In this document: positions 27,330-36,152 of the stretch, piece by piece | Layout of the letters: each line of letters starts with the position of its first letter | How positions within the stretch are numbered: position 1 is the first letter of the stretch | Assembly (NCBI RefSeq): GCF_002205895.1 | Contig: NZ_NJDE01000007.1 | Span: forward strand, 186,001-250,000 | Source of the DNA: Saccharibacillus sp. O23 | GTDB taxonomy: Bacteria > Bacillota > Bacilli > Paenibacillales > Paenibacillaceae | Direction: 5' to 3' | DNA: 64,000 nt | Translations under genes and position numbers: made by a program | Notes under the pieces: generated by a model | Seen by the model: the letters and a program-made list of their open reading frames with translations, nothing else | Databases searched by the model: none | Told to the model about the DNA's origin: nothing

Positions 27330-27493
27330 CGCTGCTGGAACGTTCGCGAGCCGGAGATTCGCAGTCCTTGCTGCATATTCTGGAACTGCTCGAACCGGAC
27401 ATCGAGAAACTGAGCCGCTTTATGGACATGGATCGACGCGATGCGGCGCAGGCGCTGAGAACGGAATTGATCGAACGGGTGCTGAAAGGTTAA
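27272..27493 (+). CDS. Small HTH_16/sigma region 2-like partner protein
   Basis: The 73-residue acidic helical protein follows the pattern DEFVTLLERSRAGDSQSLLHI...LEPDIEKLS, seen in HTH_16 proteins such as Tn916 Orf8 and in RsoA-like co-sigma proteins. CAGGGGGTGA is the ribosome binding site, inside the preceding gene, so translation is coupled. It may supply the region 2 function missing from the partner. No terminator or conjugation gene is seen nearby. Confidence 0.7.
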   Translation: METQIARLSAPDVGDDEFVTLLERSRAGDSQSLLHILELLEPDIEKLSRFMDMDRRDAAQALRTELIERVLKG

Positions 27494-27707
27494 GCCGTGC
27501 ACGCTCTGGGCGAAAAGGACGTTCATTTCGATCGTTTTTACAAAATCGGCGAACGGACAGCGACAAAAAGGCGATGAACGCGTCCATACTTATAGGATAT
27601 ACTCGTGATAGGGAAGATCCGCAAACATGCAGGGTGGACAGACGGGACGTACGTTAAGCACAAGATGCGGTTTCGTGCCGCGGGATACCGACAAAGGGGG
27701 ATTCGCG

Positions 27708-28082
27708 ATGAACATCGAAACGGGAATCGGCAGCGTGCGCGTCGCCGAGAAGGTGCTGTACAAGATCGTGGCCGGAGCGGTCGCGGCGACCGAAGGAATC
27801 ATGCTGGCCGCCGCCGATTCCGCCGATCTGCCGGAACGCCTGCGCGCGGCCGGACGAAACGGGCGGATCGTCCTGCGTATGGGCGACGACGCTCTGGATA
27901 TCGAACTGCGCGTGGACGTGCGGTTCGGCGAGCGTATTCAACAGGTCTGCCGCGAACTTCGCGACAACGTGCGGAGCAGCGTCGAAGAATTGGCCGGCGT
28001 GCCGGTGGGCATCGTCGACGTAGCGGTCGTCGGGCTCAGCGGAACGAGAGTCGACCGGGCGGGCGAAGCTTTTTCGCTTTGA
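27708..28082 (+). CDS. Asp23/Gls24-family envelope stress protein
   Basis: The 124-residue soluble protein of the Asp23 (alkaline shock) family shows the usual architecture. The N-terminal IGSVRVAEKVLYKIVAGAVAATEGI is followed by a beta-hairpin (GRIVLRMGDDALDIELRVDVRFG) and an amphipathic helix (VCRELRDNVRSSVEEL). Members usually sit at the membrane and influence envelope stress. AAAGGGGG lies eight bases before the ATG; a longer in-frame extension to 27627 lacks support. Confidence 0.88.
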   Translation: MNIETGIGSVRVAEKVLYKIVAGAVAATEGIMLAAADSADLPERLRAAGRNGRIVLRMGDDALDIELRVDVRFGERIQQVCRELRDNVRSSVEELAGVPVGIVDVAVVGLSGTRVDRAGEAFSL

Positions 28083-28109
28083 TCTTTGAAGACATGCCCC
28101 AAGGAAAGC

Positions 28110-28138
28110 TTGAGCTTTTGCCGCCGGGGACACATAAT
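28110..28138 (+). promoter_or_regulatory. SigA-type promoter for the radical SAM gene
   Basis: TTGAGC (28110-28115), a 17-bp spacer and CATAAT (28133-28138). A TGCGGC/GCCGCA hairpin follows in the leader (about 28153-28177). Confidence 0.6.
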
Positions 28139-28205
28139 AGACACATAAGCCGATGCGGCGATCGGACCGATTGCCGCACGATACCCGGAAATGGAGCGTC
28201 AACTT

Positions 28206-29093
28206 GTGAGAACATTCAAGAAAATTTATATCGAGATTACCAGCGTATGCAATCTGGCCTGCCACTTCTGCCCGCCGACGGAACGGCAGGCGAGATTCAT
28301 CAAGCCCGAGACGTTCGAGCAGATGTTGGATAAGATCGATCCGCATACCAACCATATCTACCTGCACGTCAAAGGCGAACCGCTGCTGCATCCTAAAATC
28401 GATCTGCTGTTGGATGCGGCGCACGAACGCGGTTTCAAAGTCAATATCACGACCAACGGAACGCTGATCGCGAAGAACCGGCACAAACTGCTCGGCAAGC
28501 CGGCCGTGCGCCAGATGAACTTTTCGCTGCACAGCTTCGACGGTCATGCGGGTTCCACGGATCGCGACGGTTATCTGGCGGATATTCTGTCCTTCATTCG
28601 CGACGCGAAGCAGGACGAAGTCTCGCGCAAAATCCTGTTCTCGTTCCGCCTCTGGAATCTGACGGAAGACAACATGACCAACGCCGCGCGCAGCCGCAAC
28701 CGCGAGACGTTGGAACTGCTCGAACGCGAATACGGCCTCGATTACCGGATCGAAGAGAAAGTCGAACGCGGCAAAGGACTGAAGGTCGCGGAGAACGTCT
28801 ACCTGAATCAAGACCACGAATTCCAATGGCCGAGCCTGACCGCGCCGGAAGACGACGGCAAAGGATTCTGCCACGCGCTGCGCAGCCATGCGGCCATCTT
28901 GGTAGACGGTACGGTCGTACCGTGCTGTCTGGACGGCGAAGGCGTGATCAAGCTCGGCAACGTGCTGGAGCAGAATTTCTCGGACATCGTCGAAGGCGAG
29001 CGGGCCAATGCGCTGGTCGACGGATTCTCGCGCCGCGAAGCGGTGGAAGATTTATGCCGTCGATGCGGATACCGCACGCGGTTCGGCGCTTAA
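28206..29093 (+). CDS. Radical SAM/SPASM-domain protein
   Basis: This is a cytoplasmic iron-sulfur enzyme of about 295 residues. The radical SAM cluster motif CNLACHFC is near the N-terminus, with GEPLLHP and ITTNGT following in the TIM barrel. The C-terminal part carries a Cys-rich SPASM region (CHAL, CCLDGEG and CRRCGY) that should bind an auxiliary cluster. The substrate is unknown. Such proteins often modify peptides, but no precursor peptide gene is seen next to it. GTG 28206 is favoured over ATG 28191 because GGAG lies nine bases before it. Confidence 0.85.
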   Translation: MRTFKKIYIEITSVCNLACHFCPPTERQARFIKPETFEQMLDKIDPHTNHIYLHVKGEPLLHPKIDLLLDAAHERGFKVNITTNGTLIAKNRHKLLGKPAVRQMNFSLHSFDGHAGSTDRDGYLADILSFIRDAKQDEVSRKILFSFRLWNLTEDNMTNAARSRNRETLELLEREYGLDYRIEEKVERGKGLKVAENVYLNQDHEFQWPSLTAPEDDGKGFCHALRSHAAILVDGTVVPCCLDGEGVIKLGNVLEQNFSDIVEGERANALVDGFSRREAVEDLCRRCGYRTRFGA

Positions 29094-29123
29094 TACAAGT
29101 GCATAAATTGTCGAAAAATAGGT

Positions 29124-29155
29124 AAAAAGCCATCATTCATATGATGGCTTTTTTT
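29124..29155 (+). terminator. Intrinsic terminator of the radical SAM gene
   Basis: AAAAAGCCATCAT, a 4-nt loop and ATGATGGCTTTTTTT make a strong terminator. Confidence 0.9.
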
Positions 29156-29340
29156 CGCGTTTATTAGTTTGGTATCTATTTTACAATTTGGTGGTTTTTC
29201 TATTTTTAAACCCTTATATTTCTTAATACGTGCTTATAATCCGTTGACTTTTAAGTCTAAAGGACTAAAAATTAGGAGGGTAAGCCCAGAAAAATTCCAA
29301 TCAATTATGGGAACAAAGTATAGATAAGAGGAGAACTTCC

Positions 29341-30057
29341 ATGACAAACATTCAGCTTCTGCTCGCGGCAAGCGGCAAGGAGACGAACGATCATATCGCC
29401 GATCTGGTCAATGCCGTCACCGGGATGTCCGTACAAGCTGCCGCGGCCGACAGCGTCGAACTGCTGCGAACGCTCGAACGCCGTCCCGATTTTTCCGCTT
29501 TGCTGTTGGACAGCGAACTGGAAGGCTTGGCGGACATGCCCGATTCGGTGCTTGCGACGTTCGATCTTCCCGTCCTGATGCTCACTCCGTCGCTTCCTTA
29601 CTGTTCGTACGCCGGAAGCATGGAAATTGTCGATTTTATCGAGAAGCCGCTGACGCCTTTCAAAGTTCGACAAGCAGAACTGCATCTCACCCAACATCTG
29701 AACAAACGCGAAACGGAGCTCGATTCGGTCCGCATTCCGATCGTCGACGAGAATATCGAGCATCTGGATTCTTCCGACATTTTGTTTATCGAATCGCTCA
29801 ATCGGGACGTGATCGTCCATACCCGCGAACGGCAATTGCATACCCGAATTTCGTTGAAAGCGTATCGAAATTATCTGGAGAACGAACCGTTTCTGTCGAC
29901 GCACCGTTCGTTTCTGATCAACGTATCGAAAGTCGAACGGTTAGAAGGAGAAAACGTTTATTTCGCCGATTACGCGCAGCCCGCTTTGATCGCAAGCGAT
30001 AAGAAAGCCGACGTGTCGAAACGACTCGGCGGTCATTTGCAAAGCTGTCTCATCTAG
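29341..30057 (+). CDS. LytTR-domain regulator with degenerate receiver
   Basis: The 238-residue protein has a receiver-like N-terminal part (about 1-120). It lacks the usual acidic pair near the start, but it keeps an Asp in LLLDSEL and the Lys in FIEKPL. The C-terminal LytTR DNA-binding domain (about 135-235) shows DILFIESLNRDVIVHT, LKAYRNYLE and THRSFLINVSKV. AGAGGAG precedes the ATG. No histidine kinase is adjacent. The upstream 180 bp is very AT-rich, with candidate TTGACT and TATAAT boxes. The stop codon TAG is part of the family 1 element at 30054. Confidence 0.85.
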   Translation: MTNIQLLLAASGKETNDHIADLVNAVTGMSVQAAAADSVELLRTLERRPDFSALLLDSELEGLADMPDSVLATFDLPVLMLTPSLPYCSYAGSMEIVDFIEKPLTPFKVRQAELHLTQHLNKRETELDSVRIPIVDENIEHLDSSDILFIESLNRDVIVHTRERQLHTRISLKAYRNYLENEPFLSTHRSFLINVSKVERLEGENVYFADYAQPALIASDKKADVSKRLGGHLQSCLI

Positions 30058-30089
30058 TACGCTGACCGCTTAAGCGGTCAACTCACTAG
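30054..30089 (-). repeat. Family 1 minimal copy: two terminal repeats joined
   Basis: The 36-bp near-palindrome reads CTAGTACGCTGACCGC, TTAA, GCGGTCAACTCACTAG. These are exactly the two ends of the larger family 1 copies with the interior removed, in the opposite orientation. It supplies the TAG stop of the LytTR gene. Confidence 0.85.
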
Positions 30090-30260
30090 CATCTGAACAC
30101 AGCCCCCCGAAATCGTAAAGAAAAATTCGTCGTTACGAAAACTTGTTTCTTTTTTTGCTTATTTAGAATTATACTTCCTTTTGAGTTAATAAACGACAAT
30201 CAAGGACCGGTGCGCGTTCTTTCGGAACAGGCGGGCCACAAGGTTCGGGCGGAGGGGAAC

Positions 30261-33200
30261 ATGAGCAAGAAAGGCAAAGCGGGGAAAACGGCATTTACGG
30301 GGATTTTGAGTCTGGGGTTGGCGCTCGGTACGATCGGCACGGCGGGTGCGGCAGCACCGTCCGCATCGGATATTCGCGGGCATTGGGCGGAAGCGCAAAT
30401 TCAACAATGGTTGGATCAAGGGAACTTGCAAGGCTACGCGGACGGAACGGTCAAGCCGAACGGCACGATCAGCCGTGCGGAATTCGCGGCTATGGTCAAT
30501 CGCCTGTTCGGATACAAAGAATTGGCGAACACGACGTTCAAAGACGTACCGGCAGCGAATTGGGCGTTCTCGGACGTATCGAAAGCGGTTCAAGCGGGAT
30601 ATATCGTAGGCAGCGGCGGAACGTTCCGCCCGGCGGCTAACGTGACGCGCGAAGAAGCGGCGGTCATGGTCGCGCGCATTCTGGGACTGGACACCAAAAG
30701 CACCGGAGCGCTCAGCGTATTCGCGGATGCGGACCGAATCTCCTCTTGGAGCCAAGGAAGCGTTGCGGCAGCCGTGCAAAAAGGCATCTTCAAAGGCAAC
30801 AGCGACGGAAGCTTCGCGCCTCAACGGGCATTGACTCGCGCGGAAGCGATCGTCCTGTTGAACGCGGCTTACGCGAACAAAGCGGTCGCCTACGACAAAG
30901 CGGGTACATACGGACCGGAAAAAGGCATGACCGTGATCGAAGGCGACGTGGTGATCAGCGCCGCCGGCGTGACGCTTCGCAATACGGAAGTCAAAGGCAA
31001 TCTCTTGTTGGCCGAAGGCATCGGCAGCGGCGACGTGACGCTGAACGGCGTGCGCGTTCACGGAACCACCAACGTGCAGGGCGGCGGCGCGAACTCGATT
31101 CATTTCGTCGACAGCGTGCTGGTCAATATCGTGGTCAACAAACAAAACGGCATGGTGCGCATCGTGGCGGAAGGTTCGACGACGACCGCTTCCGTGGTCG
31201 TGCAGTCGCCGGTCAAACTCGAAGAAAAAGGCGTCAGCGGCGTCGGCTTTACCGATGTCGAACTCGCGGCGCAACTGCCGAAAGGCGCGCAGGTCACGCT
31301 GGACGGCACGTTCGATACGCTGGACGTCAAAGCCGCGGCTTTGTCCGTGCAATTGACGCGCGGTACGGTAGGCAACGTGCAGGTCGGCGCGGAAGCGACC
31401 GGAACTTCCGTCGAAGTCGCCGACGGAGCGACAGTGGCCAGACTCGTACTGGACGCCGTCGTCAAACTGCTCGGTAACGGCACGATCCAAACAGCCGTGG
31501 TCAACGAAACGGCTGCAGGTTCGTCGTTCGTCAAAGCTCCGGCTTCGGTGCAAGGCAGCGCCGCGACTTCCGTAACGCTCCCTGCGGCACCGGCGGCGAC
31601 TACGCCTGCTCCGGCTCCTTCGACAGGAGGAAGCACGGGCGGAGGAAGCACGACGCCTTCGAATCCGGCTCCGAGCGTGAGCAAGACCGCTTTGAACACG
31701 GCGATCGCGGCGGCGGACAAAGAAAAAGAAGCGTCTTACACGCCTTCGAGTTGGAAAACGTTCGGCGAAGCGCTGACGGCGGCAAAATCCGTATCGGCTT
31801 CGGCATCCGCGACGCAAACGCAGATCGACGCCGCGGCTTCGAAACTTACGACGGCGCAGAAAGCGCTGGTTGCGCGTGCGGACAAGGCAGAGCTGAATGC
31901 GGCGATCGAAGCGGCTGTCAAGATTGAGGCCGAAGGATACAAACCTTCGACGTGGTTGAAGTTCCAAGACGCTCTGAAGCAAGCTGTAGAAGCGAGCGAA
32001 TATGCGGATGCGACGCAAGAAGAAGTAAACGCGGCTCTCGACAAGTTGACACAAGCGCAAGAAGGATTGGAAAAGCTGGCCGGCAAAGAAGGTTTGACTA
32101 TCGCGCTGAACGAAACGAAGTCGCTGAATGAAGGCGATTATACGACGACGAGTTGGAGCAATCTCCAAACCGTAATCGCAGCTGCGAAAACCGTGGCAGC
32201 AGATCAAGAAGCCAGCGAAGCGGACGTAACGCTGGCTATCGGTAAGCTGACTACGGCGACCGGACAGTTGGTTAACGTGAAACAACTGAACGCGGCCATC
32301 AAAGAGGCAGGTACGTTGGTAGAAACCGATTATACCCCGGCAACTTGGACTGCTTTTGATGAAGCGTTGACCGCAGCGAAAACAGTAGCTCAGGATCAAG
32401 GCGCAACGAAGGAGGAAGTTGCTGCGGCGGTTCAAAAGTTGGCAAGCGCAAGCGGCTCGCTGCTTGAGCGAGCAGTTAAAACAGAGTTGAATACCGCGAT
32501 TCAAGCGACCGGATCGATTAAAGCCGAAGGATACAAACCTTCGACATGGTTAAAGTTCCAAGACGCTCTGAAGCAAGCTGTAGAAGCGAGCGAATATGCG
32601 GATGCGACGCAAGAAGAAGTAAACGCGGCTCTCGACAAGTTGACACAAGCGCAAGAAGGATTGGAAGAGCTGGCCGGCAAAGAAGGTTTGACTGCGGCGC
32701 TGAAAGATGCGAAATTGCTGAATGAAGACGACTATACGGTGACAACTTGGAATAATCTCCAAACCGTAATCGCAGCCGCGAAAATCGTGGAAGCAGACGA
32801 AGAAGCTAGCGAAGCGAACGTAACGCAAGCTATCGCTAAACTTACTACGGCGACGAGCGAGTTGGTCAGCGTAAAACAACTGAACGCGGCGATCGAAGCG
32901 GCAGGAGCGTTGGTAGACACTGACTACACGCCGGCAACTTGGACTGCGTTCAAGACGGCTCTCACGGAAGCCGCTGAAGTGAGCGCAAATGCGGACGCGA
33001 CGCAGGTCGAAGTAAACGCGGCGCTGAAAAACCTTGCCGATGCTCAAAACGAATTGAAAGCTCCGGCCGACAAAACGGCTCTTCAAGCTTTGCTGACTGC
33101 TATCGAGCAAAAAGACTTGGAAGCGGCCGATTATACGGAAGCGAGCTGGAAAGTATTCGCCGATGCTCTTGATGCGGCAAAAGGGATCGTTGCGAACGCG

Positions 33201-35429
33201 AATGCGTCTCAACTTGCCGTGGATCAAGCGAAAACCGATCTCGAAAGCGCGCAAGATCAGTTGACGTTTAAAACGGACCTGACGGAACTGAATCAATCGA
33301 TCAGCGCCGCAAAAGCGTTGTCGGATAAATACGCAGCACAGATCGGCGTGAATACCGGCCAAGTAAGCCAGACGGCTTATGACGCGTTCGCTCAGACCAT
33401 CGAAGCTGCCGAAGCCGTGAAAAGCGGCAAAGAACCTTCCGCAGAAGCGGTCAACCAAGCGGTAACCGCTCTGACCGAAGCGACGACGGCTCTGCAAAGC
33501 GCTGTTGTCGATTACCGGTCGGTAAGCACGCTGGAAGAACTGCAAGACGCCGCTAAGTTCGACGGCAACAAAATTCGTCTGAGCGCGGATATCGAAGCGA
33601 CTTCGACGGTGATGTTCAAAGATCTCAAGAAGATCGAACTCGACGGCGCAGGCAAAACGATTACGTTTAATGACGATAAAAAAGACGGCGCGCAGCTGCT
33701 GCTCTGGAACGTCAAAGCGGCAAACGTGCATGATCTTAAAGTGAGCGGAAGTGCAAACTACAACATCCATGTCTACCTGTCCGACGCTTCGTTCCGAAAC
33801 GTGACTTCGCAGCAATCGAAAAAAGCCGGCATGCTGGTCAACGGTTCCAAAGCGACGATCGAAAACTTTGCGACAGCCAGCAACGCATGGGGCGGCATCG
33901 AGGTATCGCAAGGCAAAGACGTGACGGCGGCTTCGGAATTGGTTCTGGCAGGCACGAACGCGTTGAGCGAGAATGTCGCAATCTGGACGATCAATCCGGC
34001 TGGTGAAGACGCGATGAACCTTGTGTCCGGCGACGTTTCCGGTTATGCCGTACAGCCGAATGCTAAACAGGACGCTACCGGCACGTATACCTATTACCAT
34101 GCCCAAGATCAAGCTTGGCAGGTATCCGACGAAGCGCAATTGCGTCAAGCCTTGTCTTACGAAAATGCCAAGATCGTACTGACTGCCGATATCAGCATTG
34201 CCGACGAACTGAACATCGACAAAGCAGGCATAGAAATCAGCGGCGCGAAAACGGACGGCACGTATGCGTTGACGGTTACGGGCAAAAAGTTGGTCGTACT
34301 GGGTGCGGACAACGTGAACATTCACGACCTTAAGATCGCAAATAAGGCGAATGTGGAAGGAAAAGGCGAATACGCGCTTCAAGTCTACAATTCGACAGGC
34401 GTGAAGCTGAACAACGTGACGCTGACCAGCGAGAAAAAAGGCGGTTTGCATGTCAACGGTTCCGAAGTGGAGATCAACGGCATTCATACGCTGAACAACG
34501 CATGGGGCGGAATCGAAGTGTCGCAAGGCGTCGACGCTCCTAACCCTGCGAAATTGACTGTTACCGGAATCAATACGCATGACGACAACGGCAAAACGCC
34601 GATCTGGATCGATCCGAACGGAAGAACGAACGACGCGTCCAGCGTTGTCGATCAGACCGGTCAATATCTGTCGTACCATCCGCAGGACAAGCCGAGCTTC
34701 ACGTATTACCAGTTGAAAAACACCGTGATCTCGACGTCTTCGCTGTCCGAGTTTAAGCAGTTGATCGCGATCGACGGCGCTCAGATCGAACTGACCGGCG
34801 ACCTTGTAATCACGGAAGCAGTAAGCATCACGGGACAAAATGTCATGATCGACGGCAAAGGCCATAAGATCGACGTGCAGGGCGCGAAGTTCGTCGTTCT
34901 TCAGGCTAACGGCGTAGGCATGCGTGATATGACGATCACGAACTCGTCGGAATATGCGCTGCAAGTGTATAATTCCGAGGGCATCGTACTCGACAACCTG
35001 ACGCTGACCGGGGTGAAAAAAGGCGGTCTGCATATCAACGGTTCGAAAGTGAAGACCAACAATCTGAATACCGTAGGCAATCTGTGGGGCGGGATCGAAG
35101 TCTCGCAAGGTGTCGACGCACCAAATCCTTCGGAGCTGACGCTTTTAGGAAAGAATACGCACCAAGACCAAGTCGATGTCGCGATTTGGATCGATCCTGC
35201 AAACAGCAACGGCCAGCTTTCTACCGTGATCGGATGGGAAGATCAATACGATAAAGAAGAAGTGACCGAACCGGCTGATAAAAAAGGATTCGTCTACTAC
35301 CGTCTGAAAACGGCTGTAGAATCGGGCGGTACTTCCGGCGAGGGTCAGAACGGCGAAGGAACTCAAGCTCCGGAACAACCGGCGGCTGAAGGCGATTCTT
35401 CGGACGCGACCGGCACTTCCGGCGAATAA
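30261..35429 (+). CDS. Giant S-layer-homology protein with FIVAR and beta-helix repeats
   Basis: This exported surface protein of 1722 residues has a signal peptide (1-32) and three SLH domains (about 35-215; DIRGHWAE, FKDVPAANWA) that bind secondary wall polymer. A beta-rich segment (about 225-440) and a Pro/Gly linker follow. Then come about nine FIVAR-type helical repeats of 62-65 residues (about 475-1090) and three right-handed beta-helix blocks of about 190 residues. Each block ends with HVNGS...NAWGGIEVSQG. A Gly/Glu/Ser tail closes the protein. FIVAR domains bind sugars or host matrix in other families. GGAGGGG precedes ATG 30261. It is probably an adhesin or polysaccharide-binding protein. 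Confidence 0.9.
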   Translation: MSKKGKAGKTAFTGILSLGLALGTIGTAGAAAPSASDIRGHWAEAQIQQWLDQGNLQGYADGTVKPNGTISRAEFAAMVNRLFGYKELANTTFKDVPAANWAFSDVSKAVQAGYIVGSGGTFRPAANVTREEAAVMVARILGLDTKSTGALSVFADADRISSWSQGSVAAAVQKGIFKGNSDGSFAPQRALTRAEAIVLLNAAYANKAVAYDKAGTYGPEKGMTVIEGDVVISAAGVTLRNTEVKGNLLLAEGIGSGDVTLNGVRVHGTTNVQGGGANSIHFVDSVLVNIVVNKQNGMVRIVAEGSTTTASVVVQSPVKLEEKGVSGVGFTDVELAAQLPKGAQVTLDGTFDTLDVKAAALSVQLTRGTVGNVQVGAEATGTSVEVADGATVARLVLDAVVKLLGNGTIQTAVVNETAAGSSFVKAPASVQGSAATSVTLPAAPAATTPAPAPSTGGSTGGGSTTPSNPAPSVSKTALNTAIAAADKEKEASYTPSSWKTFGEALTAAKSVSASASATQTQIDAAASKLTTAQKALVARADKAELNAAIEAAVKIEAEGYKPSTWLKFQDALKQAVEASEYADATQEEVNAALDKLTQAQEGLEKLAGKEGLTIALNETKSLNEGDYTTTSWSNLQTVIAAAKTVAADQEASEADVTLAIGKLTTATGQLVNVKQLNAAIKEAGTLVETDYTPATWTAFDEALTAAKTVAQDQGATKEEVAAAVQKLASASGSLLERAVKTELNTAIQATGSIKAEGYKPSTWLKFQDALKQAVEASEYADATQEEVNAALDKLTQAQEGLEELAGKEGLTAALKDAKLLNEDDYTVTTWNNLQTVIAAAKIVEADEEASEANVTQAIAKLTTATSELVSVKQLNAAIEAAGALVDTDYTPATWTAFKTALTEAAEVSANADATQVEVNAALKNLADAQNELKAPADKTALQALLTAIEQKDLEAADYTEASWKVFADALDAAKGIVANANASQLAVDQAKTDLESAQDQLTFKTDLTELNQSISAAKALSDKYAAQIGVNTGQVSQTAYDAFAQTIEAAEAVKSGKEPSAEAVNQAVTALTEATTALQSAVVDYRSVSTLEELQDAAKFDGNKIRLSADIEATSTVMFKDLKKIELDGAGKTITFNDDKKDGAQLLLWNVKAANVHDLKVSGSANYNIHVYLSDASFRNVTSQQSKKAGMLVNGSKATIENFATASNAWGGIEVSQGKDVTAASELVLAGTNALSENVAIWTINPAGEDAMNLVSGDVSGYAVQPNAKQDATGTYTYYHAQDQAWQVSDEAQLRQALSYENAKIVLTADISIADELNIDKAGIEISGAKTDGTYALTVTGKKLVVLGADNVNIHDLKIANKANVEGKGEYALQVYNSTGVKLNNVTLTSEKKGGLHVNGSEVEINGIHTLNNAWGGIEVSQGVDAPNPAKLTVTGINTHDDNGKTPIWIDPNGRTNDASSVVDQTGQYLSYHPQDKPSFTYYQLKNTVISTSSLSEFKQLIAIDGAQIELTGDLVITEAVSITGQNVMIDGKGHKIDVQGAKFVVLQANGVGMRDMTITNSSEYALQVYNSEGIVLDNLTLTGVKKGGLHINGSKVKTNNLNTVGNLWGGIEVSQGVDAPNPSELTLLGKNTHQDQVDVAIWIDPANSNGQLSTVIGWEDQYDKEEVTEPADKKGFVYYRLKTAVESGGTSGEGQNGEGTQAPEQPAAEGDSSDATGTSGE
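31929..32099 (+). repeat. Recent internal duplication in FIVAR coding region (copy 1)
   Basis: This 171-bp stretch is nearly identical at DNA level to 32523-32693, with a handful of substitutions, 594 bp apart. It encodes EGYKPSTWLKFQDALKQAVE and following residues. The identity shows a recent duplication or gene conversion of a three-FIVAR block. Confidence 0.85.
32523..32693 (+). repeat. Recent internal duplication in FIVAR coding region (copy 2)
   Basis: Near-identical partner of 31929-32099. Confidence 0.85.
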
Positions 35430-35467
35430 GCCATTTTCTAAATGAAGCAAACCGCCGCAGCGGCGGC

Positions 35468-35505
35468 AGCCCCGGCTCTCTTTACCGAGAGTTGGGGCTC
35501 TTTTG
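35468..35505 (+). terminator. Intrinsic terminator of the SLH protein gene
   Basis: AGCCCCGGCTCTC pairs with GAGAGTTGGGGCT, using two G-T wobbles, around TTTACC. CTTTT follows. Confidence 0.78.
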
Positions 35506-35637
35506 TATGCCTGATCGGATCACGTGCAGGGTTCGTTCCGAGAAGGATCGGAGGGCCGAACGAACGCTTTTGCTTGCATCGGCAACCAAACAGGTATACC
35601 ATGCAGGCAGACGAATCGACGGAGGAGGAACGCGGCG

Positions 35638-36114
35638 ATGGAGCATGTGAAGTTGGTGCCGATGAGCGAAGAAGAATTCCGGATTTTTCGCGCAAGGGCC
35701 GTGATCGAATACGCGGAAGACAAAGTCAAAGCCGGGGTGTGGGCCGAAGAAGAAGCGCGCGAGCTGTCCGAAGACACGTACAGCCGGTATCTGCCGGACG
35801 GAACGGCGACGCGGGAACATTATTTGTATACGATCTATTGGGGTAAGAAACAGCAGAACGTCGGCTGCATCTGGCTGCACGTGCCTGATGCGCCGGCCGG
35901 CAAGCGGGCTTTTCTGTACGAGATTCGGATCGAAGACGACGTTCAAGGTCTCGGACTCGGGCAAGCCGCGATGCACGCGCTCGACGAGACAGCGCGATCT
36001 CTGGGAGCGTCCAGCATCGGACTGCACGTGTTCGGACATAACCCGGCCGCGCTGCACGTATACGAGAAAGCCGGATATGTCGTGACCGATTATAAGATGG
36101 CGAAGACTCTATAA
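35638..36114 (+). CDS. GNAT-family N-acetyltransferase
   Basis: The 158-residue acetyltransferase has the acetyl-CoA-binding motif A, YEIRIEDDVQGLGLGQAAM (about 98-116), and motif B, GLHVFGHNPAALHVYEKAGY (about 130-149). The latter resembles the C-terminal pattern of RimI-like enzymes. The substrate is unknown. GGAGGAGG is seven bases before the ATG; longer readings are unsupported. It lies 38 bp before the flavoprotein gene, so the two may be cotranscribed. Confidence 0.87.
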   Translation: MEHVKLVPMSEEEFRIFRARAVIEYAEDKVKAGVWAEEEARELSEDTYSRYLPDGTATREHYLYTIYWGKKQQNVGCIWLHVPDAPAGKRAFLYEIRIEDDVQGLGLGQAAMHALDETARSLGASSIGLHVFGHNPAALHVYEKAGYVVTDYKMAKTL

Positions 36115-36152
36115 TAGAAGAAGCCGAAGACGAACAGGAAGGATGAGCAAAA

